This document shows, piece after piece, positions 37,826 through 46,706 of a stretch of DNA of 64,000 nt. Under the pieces are notes generated by a model. That model was not told where the DNA came from. It worked only from the letters and a program-made list of their open reading frames with translations, and did not search any database. How positions within the stretch are numbered: position 1 is the stretch's first letter; every line of letters begins with the position of its first letter. This DNA comes from Serratia marcescens (GTDB lineage Bacteria > Pseudomonadota > Gammaproteobacteria > Enterobacterales > Enterobacteriaceae): NCBI RefSeq assembly GCF_001902635.1, contig NZ_MJAO01000014.1, positions 62,001-126,000 on the forward strand, written 5' to 3'. The position numbers and the translations under genes are program-made.

Positions 37826-39138
37826 GCGGTCACCTGCGGTGTGGGGGCGGTTGAATCGAGCAATGACTGAATACAACATTCGATGTCCGCAACGCCCACG
37901 GAGAGGCGTTTCTGATTCAACTGCGTGATGTAATGAGCGGCCTTCATCGAAGACGTCATTACGGAATTGACCTGCGCCGGGATGGGGGAATCAGGAATGG
38001 TGGACATGCAGGCGCTGACCATGACGCCACCCGCGCGTTCAATGGTCGCCGCATAGCCCATTTCCCTGGCGAGCTGGTATTGCTGATGCGCCAACCCGAT
38101 CCACAAATGTTTATGGCGCGGAATATGCCGCCCCGCCAGCAAACCGGCGAGTAAACGGATCTCCTGAATGGTCAAGTGCGGGCACCCCAGCACCACCATA
38201 TCGGTCGGGGCCATGTCCCGCTTCGGCGTCACGCCGGCCTGCGGCGACAACAAGGGAACGCCCGCCCCGCTCTTCGGCGCATACTGCGCCAGCGACTGAC
38301 GCAAGATCTCGCGGCCGACCGAGATCTTTTTCACCGGGCGACGCCCGCCAAACGCTTCTTTCAACGTGTCGGCTTCCGGCGTCACCCCGAGAACATGGCA
38401 AACCCCCACCGATCCCGTGACCGTCAGCGGGATCATGATCTGCTTAAGATGATCCATGCCGAGTTCACGGTCGATGCCGTCGATCACGATATTGTGTGAT
38501 TTGGCCTGCGCCCCCAGGTAATAACCTATCGCGCTAAGCTCCGCTTTTGAGAGCCGATTCGCATCGAGCCCGTCAAACGTGACCCACACCTTCGCCAGGC
38601 GGTTGCTATCCAGAAACAAGCCGTAATATGGCGAACGGCCTGTAATGGCCGCCGCCAGCGTGAGCAACGCCCCGTCGCGATTGCAGCGTGCGCCGATGGT
38701 CGAATTCACCAGCACCTGCCCTCCGGAACCGATCCAGGAGACGTAGTCGCCTTTTTTCGGCAGGCTGCCCACCATCGCCGGGTAGCAGGTGTAGGTTTGA
38801 TTAAATCCTTTCTCCGCAAACAGTGCCGCCCGGCGTTTCACATCGGGAAGTTTCGCCTGCGCATACTGCGTGTCGATGCCCATCGACGGCCAGGCGCTGG
38901 GGCAAAGCGCGGACATGTGGGGATGCAGGGTGGTCATGACAGGCAGCGTTTCCACCCCCTCGGTCAGCGTTTCCAGCAGCCCCAAGGGAATATTGGGAAT
39001 CACGTGCGCGCTGGCGATATTCACCAGCTTCGGCGCGCCAAAGGCTTTCGAAAAGTTGACGAGCACCTGCATGCACTTTTGCACGCCAGGCCCGGCCGCG
39101 CCGGCAAGGTATGCCTGATCCGTTTCGGTTAGTTGCAT
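37822..39138 (-). CDS. Aconitase X catalytic (large) subunit, DUF521
   Basis: 438 residues. AcnX signature is clear: TYTCYPAMVGSLPKKGDYVS, STIGARCNRDGALL, ITGRSPYYGLFLDSNR, MVVLGCPHLTIQEI and VMVSACMSTIP. Cysteines C118, C319 and C377 fall where cluster ligands lie in the family; C152 is an extra one in GARCNRDG. Neighbours usual for hydroxyproline catabolism (proline racemase, ornithine cyclodeaminase-like reductase) are absent, so the substrate may differ. First gene of its transcript; the 39139-39317 gap holds its promoter. Confidence 0.88.
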   Translation of the reverse strand: MQLTETDQAYLAGAAGPGVQKCMQVLVNFSKAFGAPKLVNIASAHVIPNIPLGLLETLTEGVETLPVMTTLHPHMSALCPSAWPSMGIDTQYAQAKLPDVKRRAALFAEKGFNQTYTCYPAMVGSLPKKGDYVSWIGSGGQVLVNSTIGARCNRDGALLTLAAAITGRSPYYGLFLDSNRLAKVWVTFDGLDANRLSKAELSAIGYYLGAQAKSHNIVIDGIDRELGMDHLKQIMIPLTVTGSVGVCHVLGVTPEADTLKEAFGGRRPVKKISVGREILRQSLAQYAPKSGAGVPLLSPQAGVTPKRDMAPTDMVVLGCPHLTIQEIRLLAGLLAGRHIPRHKHLWIGLAHQQYQLAREMGYAATIERAGGVMVSACMSTIPDSPIPAQVNSVMTSSMKAAHYITQLNQKRLSVGVADIECCIQSLLDSTAPTPQVTA

Positions 39139-39317
39139 AAGTCACTGATTCCTTGGAGGGAGCACCAGAGAGGCCCCTTCAATATTTAGCGTGACGAGAA
39201 ATTAACACTACAAAAAGAATGGAAATATCAATAATCAGAAGATTAATAACAATAAGCGGCCAACTTGCACCACAGCGACGGCACGCACGCGGCCGCCGCA
39301 AACCCTCACCCCATTGC

Positions 39318-39929
39318 CTACGCCGCGCTTTCTTTCCCCGCCAGATACAGGCTCAGCACGCCGGGCAGCTCTGCCAGCGAGAATGCCACACTCTGCGGCG
39401 CCGTCTTGAAAATGTGGTGCAAGGTGCCGGCCACCAGGCTTTGCAACAGCCGGGTTTGCTGCAAGATCTCCGCTTCGGCGGTCTCGGGGCGGCGCAGCTG
39501 CAGCACTCTGGCAATCAGCGACAGGAAAGTGGACTTTTCGTCCGGCAGGTTCATTTCCCGCATCACCGGCAGGTAGTCGGTGTGCTCGCGCAGGTATTGC
39601 GCATAGGGTGAAAACAGCCGCTGGATCACGTCCTCGGCGGAGAGCCGCCGCCACTCTTCGTCACTGGCCAACGCCATGCCGCTGACCAGCGCCTCGACCG
39701 ACTCGGTATGCCGATCCGCCAACGCCTTGATCACCGCATGGCGATCGGGGAAAAAGTGATACATCGAGCCGATGGAGGTTTTGGCGTGTTTGGCGAGCCG
39801 CTGCATGCTGAGCGCCGCCAGGCCGTCCTGCGCCACGATCGCCGCCGCCGAATCCAGAATGGTTTGTACGCGTTGCCGCCCTCTTTCCTGCTGCGGCTCC
39901 CGCCCAGAGATGTGTTCGTCGATATGCAT
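39318..39929 (-). CDS. TetR-family repressor of ytcA-mdtNO
   Basis: 203 residues from ATG 39929; a TTG five codons upstream is possible. TetR HTH at about 18-62 (VQTILDSAAAIVAQDGLAAL, then KTSIGSMYHFFPDRHAVIKA), and a helical ligand-binding C-terminal domain. Divergent from ytcA-mdtN-mdtO, with nested palindromes in the shared 216-base gap, so it most likely represses that efflux operon and is relieved by a substrate of the pump. Confidence 0.85.
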   Translation of the reverse strand: MHIDEHISGREPQQERGRQRVQTILDSAAAIVAQDGLAALSMQRLAKHAKTSIGSMYHFFPDRHAVIKALADRHTESVEALVSGMALASDEEWRRLSAEDVIQRLFSPYAQYLREHTDYLPVMREMNLPDEKSTFLSLIARVLQLRRPETAEAEILQQTRLLQSLVAGTLHHIFKTAPQSVAFSLAELPGVLSLYLAGKESAA

Positions 39930-39997
39930 ATTCGTATCTGCCAACTATGATCAACGCATTATACCCATTTGCCGCCGTGAAGGCAGGGCGACACAAA

Positions 39998-40045
39998 AAA
40001 CTAGATTAATCCCTCTAATTTGAAGTAGAGTATTCATTCTAGTTT
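39998..40045. promoter_or_regulatory. Nested palindromic operator for the TetR regulator
   Basis: Outer arms AAACTAGA (39998-40005) and TCTAGTTT (40038-40045); inner arms CTCTA (40013-40017) and TAGAG (40026-40030). The inner 18-base palindrome has normal TetR-operator size. It lies midway between the regulator and ytcA. Confidence 0.6.
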
Positions 40046-40145
40046 CCCAGGCGCAAGCGTTGGGAAGGCAAACAGTGACCTCTCTCACTGAAAAAGAGTC
40101 ATTTTATTCAGCCAGCCACCTAAGCAAATCGCCAGAGAACGCCCT

Positions 40146-40409
40146 ATGCCAGACAAAAAACTGCTTATCACCTGCTTGACCGCGCTGTTGCTCACCGGGT
40201 GCTCGCCGGCACCGTCCATGGTGGTATTCGGCGCCTCGTTCCCCGACTGGCTGTTTTGCCTGTGCGGCGGCGTGGCCGGTATGGTGGCAATCCACCTGCT
40301 GCTGCGCACCGCGGAAAAACGCGCCTGGCTGGCACCGCAGCTACTGACGTATCCGGCGCTGACCGCACTGATCGCCATGCTGATCTGGTTACTGGTTTTC
40401 CCCCACTGA
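40146..40409 (+). CDS. ytcA: YtcA-family lipoprotein
   Basis: 87 residues. Lipobox LLTGC at about 15-19 after a short hydrophobic leader, then two hydrophobic segments (LFCLCGGVAGMVAIHLLL and ALTALIAMLIWLLVF). E. coli ytcA likewise precedes mdtN. Function unknown; perhaps a small assembly partner of the MdtN/MdtO pump. Stop to mdtN start is 10 bases. Confidence 0.8.
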   Translation: MPDKKLLITCLTALLLTGCSPAPSMVVFGASFPDWLFCLCGGVAGMVAIHLLLRTAEKRAWLAPQLLTYPALTALIAMLIWLLVFPH

Positions 40410-40419
40410 GATTGACGCC

Positions 40420-41457
40420 ATGACACAACCCCAGACCCCAAACACGCGCAGACTGTTGGTGCTTATCATCCTGGCGTTGACGCTCATCGTGGCCGCCGTC
40501 GTCGTCTGGCGGGTGGAAAATGCCCCCACCACCGATGACGCTTACGCCTATGCCGACACCATCGACGTGGTGCCGGAGGTGAATGGCCGCATCATCGAGA
40601 TGCCTATCCGCGACAATCAGGAGGTGCGGCAAGGCGATCTGCTGTTCCGCATCGATCCGCGCCCTTACCAGGACGCGCTGGCGGCCAGCGAGGCGCGCCT
40701 GATCACGCTGAATGAACAGATCAAGCTGACGCAGCGCTCGGTCAACGCGCAGCAGTACAACGCCGAATCGATGAACGCCATCGTCAAACGCTCGCAGGCG
40801 CTGGTGGCGCAGGCGACCGACACCCTCAACCGCCGGCAGAAGCTGCTCGGCAAGAACTACGTTTCGGCGGAAGAAGTGGAAACCGCCCGCACCTCCCAGC
40901 GCTCGGCGCAGGCAGAGTTGCAGGCCGCGCTGCTGCAGGCGAAACAGGCTGAAGCCGCCGTCAGCGGCGTCGAAGCCCTGGTCGCGCAGCGTGCCGAAGT
41001 GCAGGCCGAAATCGCCATCGCCAAACTGAACCTGGAATTCACCGAGGTCAGAGCGCCGTTTGACGGCCGCATCGCCTCCCTGAAAACCACCGTCGGCCAG
41101 TATGCCTCCAGCGCCAAACCGGTGTTTACGCTGATCGACACCCGCCACTGGTACGTGGTCGCCAACTTCCGCGAAACCGACCTGAAAGGCGTGCATCCCG
41201 GCGTGCCGGCCACGCTGTATCTGATGAGCGATGCCAGCCAGACATTCAGCGGCAAGGTGGAATCGGTCAGCTACGGCGTGCAGCCCGACGACGGCGGTAC
41301 GGTGCTGGGCGGCCTGCCCAACGTATCGCGCAACATCAACTGGGTGCACGTTTCGCAGCGTTTCCCGGTCAAGATCGCGGTGGAAGCCCCCAACCCGACG
41401 CTGTTCCGCGTCGGCGCTTCAGCGGTGGCGAAACTGAACCTGCGCCATGAAGAGTGA
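40420..41457 (+). CDS. mdtN: Efflux membrane-fusion protein MdtN
   Basis: 345 residues, HlyD/EmrA type. One N-terminal membrane segment (about 12-30), lipoyl half ADTIDVVPEVNGRIIEMPI, long coiled coil (about 85-190), and second lipoyl half EVRAPFDGRIASLKTTVGQY with LIDTRHWYVVANFRETDLKG. Closely matches E. coli MdtN. The E. coli system (mdtNOP) exports sulfa drugs and dyes. Pairs with MdtO just downstream. Confidence 0.92.
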   Translation: MTQPQTPNTRRLLVLIILALTLIVAAVVVWRVENAPTTDDAYAYADTIDVVPEVNGRIIEMPIRDNQEVRQGDLLFRIDPRPYQDALAASEARLITLNEQIKLTQRSVNAQQYNAESMNAIVKRSQALVAQATDTLNRRQKLLGKNYVSAEEVETARTSQRSAQAELQAALLQAKQAEAAVSGVEALVAQRAEVQAEIAIAKLNLEFTEVRAPFDGRIASLKTTVGQYASSAKPVFTLIDTRHWYVVANFRETDLKGVHPGVPATLYLMSDASQTFSGKVESVSYGVQPDDGGTVLGGLPNVSRNINWVHVSQRFPVKIAVEAPNPTLFRVGASAVAKLNLRHEE

Positions 41458-41461
41458 AACG

Positions 41462-43426
41462 ATGTCTCGCGGCTGGCTGTCTCAGTTAATCGACGAGCTG
41501 CGCCCTTCGGACAGCCGCATCAACCTGGTGATCCGCGCTCTGCTCTCCAGCGCGATCGCCATCGTGATCTCGCAGACGCTGCAGGTGCCGTGGCTGGCGC
41601 TGTCGCTGATCGCTGTCTTCTTTATCACGCAATCCAATATCGTGATCACCCGCATGATCGGCATCCTGTTCTTCGTCAGCTCCACGCTGGCGATCGGCGC
41701 CGCCATCCTGGTGTTGAAGTTCACCTACGACTACCCGATGCTGCGCATCTTGCTCTCCAGCGCGCTGTTTTTCCTCAGCGTTTTCCTGATGCGGGTAACC
41801 AAGGTCGGGGTGCTGTTCTTCCTGATGGCGCTGGTGGTGATCTATGTGCAAAGCTTCGTCGATCTCACCCCGCAGGCGGAAGTGGTGATAAGGCTGGTGC
41901 TGTGGGTCTGGGTGGCGATCAACTATGCCATTTTGGTCACCCTGATCGTCAATACCCTGCTGCTGCCGGCCGAGCCGCTGAAGCAGCTACAAAGCCGGAT
42001 GATCGCGGTGTTGGACGAAACCCGCACCCTGTTGGCCACCGGCGGCGAAACGCACGATCTGAGCGCCATCTCGCAGCACGCCACCGAGCTGCATAAACTG
42101 CTGCGCTTTTCGGTGATGCGAAACAATAGCTGCCGCGCCAACGAGCCCGGTTATCTGGCGCTGATCACCCTGGTGTTGCAACTCAATATCCTGGCCTACC
42201 AACTGCCGCCGGCTTTCGGCGCGGCCGCGCGTAAATTGGCGCAGGAGATAGACGACGCCTGCCGCACGCTGCAAGCCGCGATCGGCAACGGCAGCGCGCT
42301 GCGATTTTCCGTTGAGATCGCCGGCAGCGACGATCCGCAGGTGCCGGCACCGCTCAATGAGATGGCCGGCCACCTGCAGGTCTATGCCAACCGCAGCGAC
42401 TATGCCGAGGCCGTGCAGGCCGCACCGCCGCCGAAAGTGCCCTTCTTGACTCCCGATGCCCTGACCAACCCGGTTTACATCCAGTTTTCGTTGAAAACGC
42501 TGCTGACCGTGCTGGTTGCCTACGTGTTTTATACCGCCGTCGATTGGTCCGGCATTCATACCATCATGCTGAGTTGCCTGATCGTGGCACAGCCCAGCCT
42601 TGGCGCCACACAGCGGCGGGCGCGACTGCGTCTCGGCGGTGCGGCAATCGGCAGCCTGCTGGCGCTGATCTCGGTGGTGTGGATCATGCCTCATCTCGAC
42701 AGCATCGTCGGGTTGCTACTGCTGACGTTGCCGGTGATCGCCCTCTCCGCCTGGATCGCCGCCGGTTCCGAGAAGATAAGCTATGCCGGGGTGCAGATCG
42801 TGTTCACCTTTTCCCTGGCGCTGCTGGAAAGCTTCGGCCCGGTCACCGAGCTGACCGAGATCCGCGATCGCCTGATCGGCATCGTGCTGGGAGTGGGGTT
42901 CGCCACCTTCATTCACGCCACGCTCTGGCCGGAATACGAAGGGGAGTCGCTGCGGCAGCAGGTCGCCAACCTGCTGCAGGAGCTGTCGCGTTTCCTCGGC
43001 GGTGAGAACAAAAACGCCATCGGCATCTGGCAAAAGATCGAAGGCTGCGAAGCGGTGGTGGCCCGGGTGACGCTGGAGCCTACCTGGCAGCTGGCGGATG
43101 ATAACCATGAAAGTTTCACCCGGCATATCCAACTGATCTTTAACCAGACGCGCAGCCTGCTGCTGACCAGCGAAAAGCTGAATACGTATCTGGCCGGCAA
43201 CGATGCAGCGCTGTCGGCGCAGGAACGCCAGGCGCTGCTCGAGATACAGCACCAGGGTGGACGCATCCTCGCCGACTATGCGGCGCAGCTTTCCCGCGCC
43301 CCGCAAGCGCTGCGGGCGCCCGACTTTCATCCGCCGTTGGCCGCCCTGCACGCCGACACCGTGCGACACCTGGCGCAGGAGTTAAGCGATGGCGTCAATC
43401 GCCTGCCCGCCTGGGGAGACGCCTAG
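41462..43426 (+). CDS. mdtO: FUSC/aromatic-acid-exporter family pump MdtO
   Basis: 654 residues from ATG 41462, 4 bases after the mdtN stop; ATG 41447 inside mdtN is also in frame. Two sets of membrane segments (about 20-165 and 345-490) separated by cytoplasmic regions, with TNPVYIQFSLKTLLTVLVAY, YTAVDWSGIHTIMLSCLIVA and EIRDRLIGIVLGVG as the FUSC signature. Aligns with E. coli MdtO. No mdtP outer-membrane gene follows, so the pump must use a channel encoded elsewhere. Confidence 0.9.
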   Translation: MSRGWLSQLIDELRPSDSRINLVIRALLSSAIAIVISQTLQVPWLALSLIAVFFITQSNIVITRMIGILFFVSSTLAIGAAILVLKFTYDYPMLRILLSSALFFLSVFLMRVTKVGVLFFLMALVVIYVQSFVDLTPQAEVVIRLVLWVWVAINYAILVTLIVNTLLLPAEPLKQLQSRMIAVLDETRTLLATGGETHDLSAISQHATELHKLLRFSVMRNNSCRANEPGYLALITLVLQLNILAYQLPPAFGAAARKLAQEIDDACRTLQAAIGNGSALRFSVEIAGSDDPQVPAPLNEMAGHLQVYANRSDYAEAVQAAPPPKVPFLTPDALTNPVYIQFSLKTLLTVLVAYVFYTAVDWSGIHTIMLSCLIVAQPSLGATQRRARLRLGGAAIGSLLALISVVWIMPHLDSIVGLLLLTLPVIALSAWIAAGSEKISYAGVQIVFTFSLALLESFGPVTELTEIRDRLIGIVLGVGFATFIHATLWPEYEGESLRQQVANLLQELSRFLGGENKNAIGIWQKIEGCEAVVARVTLEPTWQLADDNHESFTRHIQLIFNQTRSLLLTSEKLNTYLAGNDAALSAQERQALLEIQHQGGRILADYAAQLSRAPQALRAPDFHPPLAALHADTVRHLAQELSDGVNRLPAWGDA

Positions 43427-43496
43427 CATTTTCCGTTTGCGGCCGTGCACACCCGGCGCAATGCGCTATAGTGAGCACAAACCACCGGGAGATGCC

Positions 43497-43922
43497 ATGC
43501 AGATAAGACCCTACCAAGAGACCGACCGCCCCGTCCTGCGCACGCTGTATCTGACGTCGCGCAAGGCGGCATTCGGCTGGCGCGACACCTCAAACTATCA
43601 GTTGGAAGATTTCGACAGCGCGACGCAGGAAGAAGAGATCTGGGTCGCGGAAGACGGCGGCGAGCTGCTGGGATTCGTTTCCATCTACCGCGCCGACAAC
43701 TTCATCCATAACCTGTATGTCGATCCCCATCAGCCGCCACGCGGCGTCGGCAGCGCGCTGCTGCGGGCGGCGAACGCCACCTTCACTGCCACCGGCTCGC
43801 TGAAATGCCTGGTGAAAAACGAAAAGGCGCTGGCGTTCTATCGCAAGCACGGTTGGCGCGTCATCTCCACCGGCAATGACGGCGAAGAAGATTATTACCT
43901 GATGCATTCCCAGACACTTTAG
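43497..43922 (+). CDS. GNAT N-acetyltransferase
   Basis: 141 residues from ATG 43497 with GGGAGA just before; an earlier in-frame start overlapping mdtO is unlikely. MQIRPYQETDRPVLRTLYL at the start, FIHNLYVDPHQPPRGVGSAL (acetyl-CoA loop) in the middle and ALAFYRKHGWRVI at the end are typical. The acceptor is unknown. The stop overlaps the convergent MFS gene by four bases. Confidence 0.85.
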   Translation: MQIRPYQETDRPVLRTLYLTSRKAAFGWRDTSNYQLEDFDSATQEEEIWVAEDGGELLGFVSIYRADNFIHNLYVDPHQPPRGVGSALLRAANATFTATGSLKCLVKNEKALAFYRKHGWRVISTGNDGEEDYYLMHSQTL

Positions 43923-45145
43923 CCCTTGGCATGCGCGGCATCCGGCATGCCGCGCAGCGTCAGCCGCCAAAACAGCAGTGCGATCAGGCTAACGCCCGCG
44001 CCCAGCCAGCAGACGCCGCTCCAGCCCGCCCAGGCGTACATATGAGTACCGGCGAAGGCGCCTAACCCGCTGCCGACGGCGTAAAACAGCATGTAGCAGC
44101 CCACCAGCCGGCTGTGCGACTGCGGGTGCGCACTGAAAATCATACTCTGGTTCAGCACGTGGATCGCCTGGCCTGCCAGATCCAGCAGCACGATGCCCGC
44201 CACCAGCCAAGCCAGGCCGCTGTCGAGCAAGCCGAGCGGCAACCAGGCCAGCGTCAACAGCAGCAAACACGCGCCGCTGGCCGCTTGCCCCAGCCCGCGA
44301 TCCGCCAGATGCCCGGCGCGCACCGCCGCCAGCGCACCCACTGCGCCGACCAAGCCGAACGCCCCCACCGCGGCATGCGTGAAGTTGAACGGCGGCTGGC
44401 TGAGCGGCAACACCAGCGAACTCCAAAAGAGGCTGAAAGCGCCGAACATCAGCAGCGCCAGCATGCCGCGAATTTGCAGCGTGCGGTCATGCAGCAACAG
44501 GCTCAGCATCGAACGCAGCAGCGCGGGATAACTCAGCGTGCTGGGAGAGGTGCGCGGTGCAGGCAGCAGGCGCGACAGGATCGGCAACAAGACCAGCGTC
44601 ACTCCGGCGGAAAAGAAGTACACCGTGCGCCAGCCGCCAGCGTCCGCCAACGCGCCGGACAAGGTGCGCGCCAGCAACAGCCCCAGCACCACCCCGCCCT
44701 GTGCCGCGCCGACCACCCGCCCGCGCTCCTGCGGTGCCGCCAACGCGGCGGCAAAGGCAATCAGCCCCTGCGTCATGGCGGTGCCCAGCAGCCCCACCAG
44801 CAACATGCCCGCCAGCAGCCAGGGCGCGCTGTGCGCCCACCCCACCAGCAGCAGCGCAGCGATCAGCCCCAGTTGCTGCACCGCCAGCAGCCGATGCCGG
44901 TTCAGCCGATCCCCCAGCGGCACCACTAACAGCAACGCCAGGGCGCATCCCAGTTGGGTCACGGTGATCACCATGCCGACCGCCGCCAGGCTGATGGAGA
45001 AATCACGGGCGATGGCGTCCAACAGCGGCTGCGCATAGTAAACGTTGGCCACGCTGAAAGCGCTGGCGGCGGCCAGCAACAGCACCAAGGCAGCCGGCAG
45101 ACGCCCCAGCGTTGCACAGGGGGGATCCAACAGTTTGTCGCTCAT
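43919..45145 (-). CDS. MFS drug-type exporter
   Basis: 408 residues from ATG 45145, supported by GAGGTG upstream. Twelve hydrophobic segments; FSVANVYYAQPLLDAIARDF in TM1-2, LVVPLGDRLNRHRLL as the MFS loop motif and QGLIAFAAALAAPQERGRVVG in TM4-5 place it in the YnfM/sugar-efflux-like DHA1 group. The substrate is not evident. Divergent from an HxlR regulator with a 95-base shared promoter, which probably controls it. Confidence 0.85.
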   Translation of the reverse strand: MSDKLLDPPCATLGRLPAALVLLLAAASAFSVANVYYAQPLLDAIARDFSISLAAVGMVITVTQLGCALALLLVVPLGDRLNRHRLLAVQQLGLIAALLLVGWAHSAPWLLAGMLLVGLLGTAMTQGLIAFAAALAAPQERGRVVGAAQGGVVLGLLLARTLSGALADAGGWRTVYFFSAGVTLVLLPILSRLLPAPRTSPSTLSYPALLRSMLSLLLHDRTLQIRGMLALLMFGAFSLFWSSLVLPLSQPPFNFTHAAVGAFGLVGAVGALAAVRAGHLADRGLGQAASGACLLLLTLAWLPLGLLDSGLAWLVAGIVLLDLAGQAIHVLNQSMIFSAHPQSHSRLVGCYMLFYAVGSGLGAFAGTHMYAWAGWSGVCWLGAGVSLIALLFWRLTLRGMPDAAHAKG

Positions 45146-45202
45146 CACGCACCTCAATCTGGTTTCGTTATTAAACCCAGTGAACTTTAGGTGCATAGGT
45201 TT

Positions 45203-45208
45203 TATAAT
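45203..45208 (+). promoter_or_regulatory. -10 box of the HxlR regulator
   Basis: TATAAT, perfect consensus, 33 bases before the GTG start, in the gap shared with the MFS gene. A -35 is not obvious (AACTTT near 45183). Confidence 0.5.
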
Positions 45209-45240
45209 GCAACCAGAATATGCGGCAGGAGATAAACATC

Positions 45241-45684
45241 GTGAAACGTAAAAGCCTGGAAGATGCGCCGTGCCCGGTGGCGCGCACGCTGGACGTGATT
45301 GGCGACTGGTGGTCGCTGCTGATCGTGCGCGACGCCTTCGACGGCGTCACCCGCTTCAGCGAATTTCAAAAAGGGTTGGGGATGGCGAAGAACATTCTTT
45401 CCACCCGCCTGCGCGCCCTGGTGACGCACGGCGTGCTGGAGATTGTTCCCGCCGCGGACGGCAGCGCCTATCAGGAATATGTGCTGACCGAAAAAGGCCG
45501 CGCGCTGTTTCCGGTGATCGTCGGCCTGCGCCAATGGGGAGAGGATTATCTGTTCGCCGCAGGGGAAGCCCATTCGACACTGGTGGAAAACGACAGCGGC
45601 CGCCCCGTCCCGCGCCTGACGCCGATCGGCAGCGCCGGGCAGACGCTCACCCCGCTCAATACCCGGGTGGTGAAAATACCTTAG
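45241..45684 (+). CDS. HxlR-family transcriptional regulator
   Basis: 147 residues using GTG 45241, chosen because AGGAGAT lies eight bases upstream; ATG 45220 is in frame but covers that site. HxlR winged helix: CPVARTLDVIGDWWSLLIVR, FSEFQKGLGMAKNILSTRL and YVLTEKGRALFPVI. The CPV cysteine at the N-terminus is the redox- or electrophile-sensing position in several HxlR proteins. Likely represses the divergent MFS exporter. Confidence 0.85.
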   Translation: MKRKSLEDAPCPVARTLDVIGDWWSLLIVRDAFDGVTRFSEFQKGLGMAKNILSTRLRALVTHGVLEIVPAADGSAYQEYVLTEKGRALFPVIVGLRQWGEDYLFAAGEAHSTLVENDSGRPVPRLTPIGSAGQTLTPLNTRVVKIP

Positions 45685-45778
45685 CGGCGACAACGTTCGG
45701 AAGCGCTCAGCCAACCCTGCACGATTCACTTCGCAGCGTCATCCGGGTAATGTATAGTCCGCGTTTTACGGAGATCCC

Positions 45779-46651
45779 ATGCTGACTAACTCATCCATTC
45801 GTCTGAACAAATACATTAGCGAGAGCGGCATCTGCTCGCGTCGCGACGCCGATCGTTACATCGAACAAGGCAACGTTTTCATCAACGGTAAGCGCGCTAC
45901 CGTTGGCACTCAGGTATTTGCCGGCGATGTCGTGAAGGTTAACGGCCAGCTCATCGAACCACGCAATGAAGAAGATTTGGTGCTGATCGCGCTGAACAAA
46001 CCGGTCGGCATCGTCACCACCACTGAAGACGGCGAGCGCGACAACATCACCGACTTCGTCAACCACAGCAAGCGCATCTTCCCGATCGGCCGCTTGGATA
46101 AAGATTCGCAGGGGCTGATCTTTTTGACCAACCACGGTGATCTGGTCAACAAGATCCTGCGCGCCGGCAACAATCACGAAAAAGAGTATCTGGTAACGGT
46201 CAACAAGCCAGTGACCGACGAGTTTATTCGCGGCATGGGCGCCGGCGTGCCGATGCTGGGCACGGTGACCAAAAAGTGCAAGGTGAAGAAAGAAGCGCCT
46301 TTCGTATTCCGCATCACGCTGGTGCAGGGGCTGAACCGCCAGATCCGCCGCATGTGCGAACACTTCGGCTACGAGGTCACCAAGCTGGAACGCACACGCA
46401 TCATGAACGTCAGCCTGAAGGGGTTGCCGCTGGGCGAATGGCGCGATCTGACCGATGACGAACTGATCGACCTGTTCACGCTGATCGAGGGTTCCTCGTC
46501 CGAGGCCAAACCGGCGAAGAAAGCCCCGGCCAAGCCCGCCGCGGCGAAAAAACCGAGTGCCGGCGGGCCGAAAAGCGCCGACAAATCCGGCGGCGCACCG
46601 GCCGGCCGCAAACGCTTTACCCAACCGGGACGCAAGAAAAAAGGGCGTTAA
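45779..46651 (+). CDS. rluF: 23S rRNA pseudouridine(2604) synthase RluF
   Basis: 290 residues. N-terminal S4 RNA-binding domain ([20 protein letters not shown]) followed by the RsuA/RluB catalytic domain with the active aspartate in [14 protein letters not shown] and [17 protein letters not shown]. The Lys/Ala/Pro-rich basic tail ends [12 protein letters not shown] as in E. coli RluF. It converts U2604 of 23S rRNA to pseudouridine. TATAGT at 45753 is a possible -10. Followed by a terminator. Confidence 0.94.
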   Translation: MLTNSSIRLNKYISESGICSRRDADRYIEQGNVFINGKRATVGTQVFAGDVVKVNGQLIEPRNEEDLVLIALNKPVGIVTTTEDGERDNITDFVNHSKRIFPIGRLDKDSQGLIFLTNHGDLVNKILRAGNNHEKEYLVTVNKPVTDEFIRGMGAGVPMLGTVTKKCKVKKEAPFVFRITLVQGLNRQIRRMCEHFGYEVTKLERTRIMNVSLKGLPLGEWRDLTDDELIDLFTLIEGSSSEAKPAKKAPAKPAAAKKPSAGGPKSADKSGGAPAGRKRFTQPGRKKKGR

Positions 46652-46671
46652 ACGCCCTTTCGCCCTCGCTC

Positions 46672-46695
46672 AGCCCGCCATTGCGCGGGCTTTTT
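46672..46695 (+). terminator. Intrinsic terminator after rluF
   Basis: AGCCCGC-CATTGC-GCGGGCT then TTTT. A second hairpin, AAGGGCG-TTAAA-CGCCCTT (46641-46659), overlaps the rluF stop codon. Confidence 0.85.
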
Positions 46696-46706
46696 CATCG
46701 TAAAAA

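Noticed and set aside
33874-39138. Phosphinothricin-type phosphonate pathway
   Set aside because: Enolase and aconitase homologues occur in that pathway, but no PEP mutase or phosphonopyruvate decarboxylase is present and the aconitase here is of the X type.
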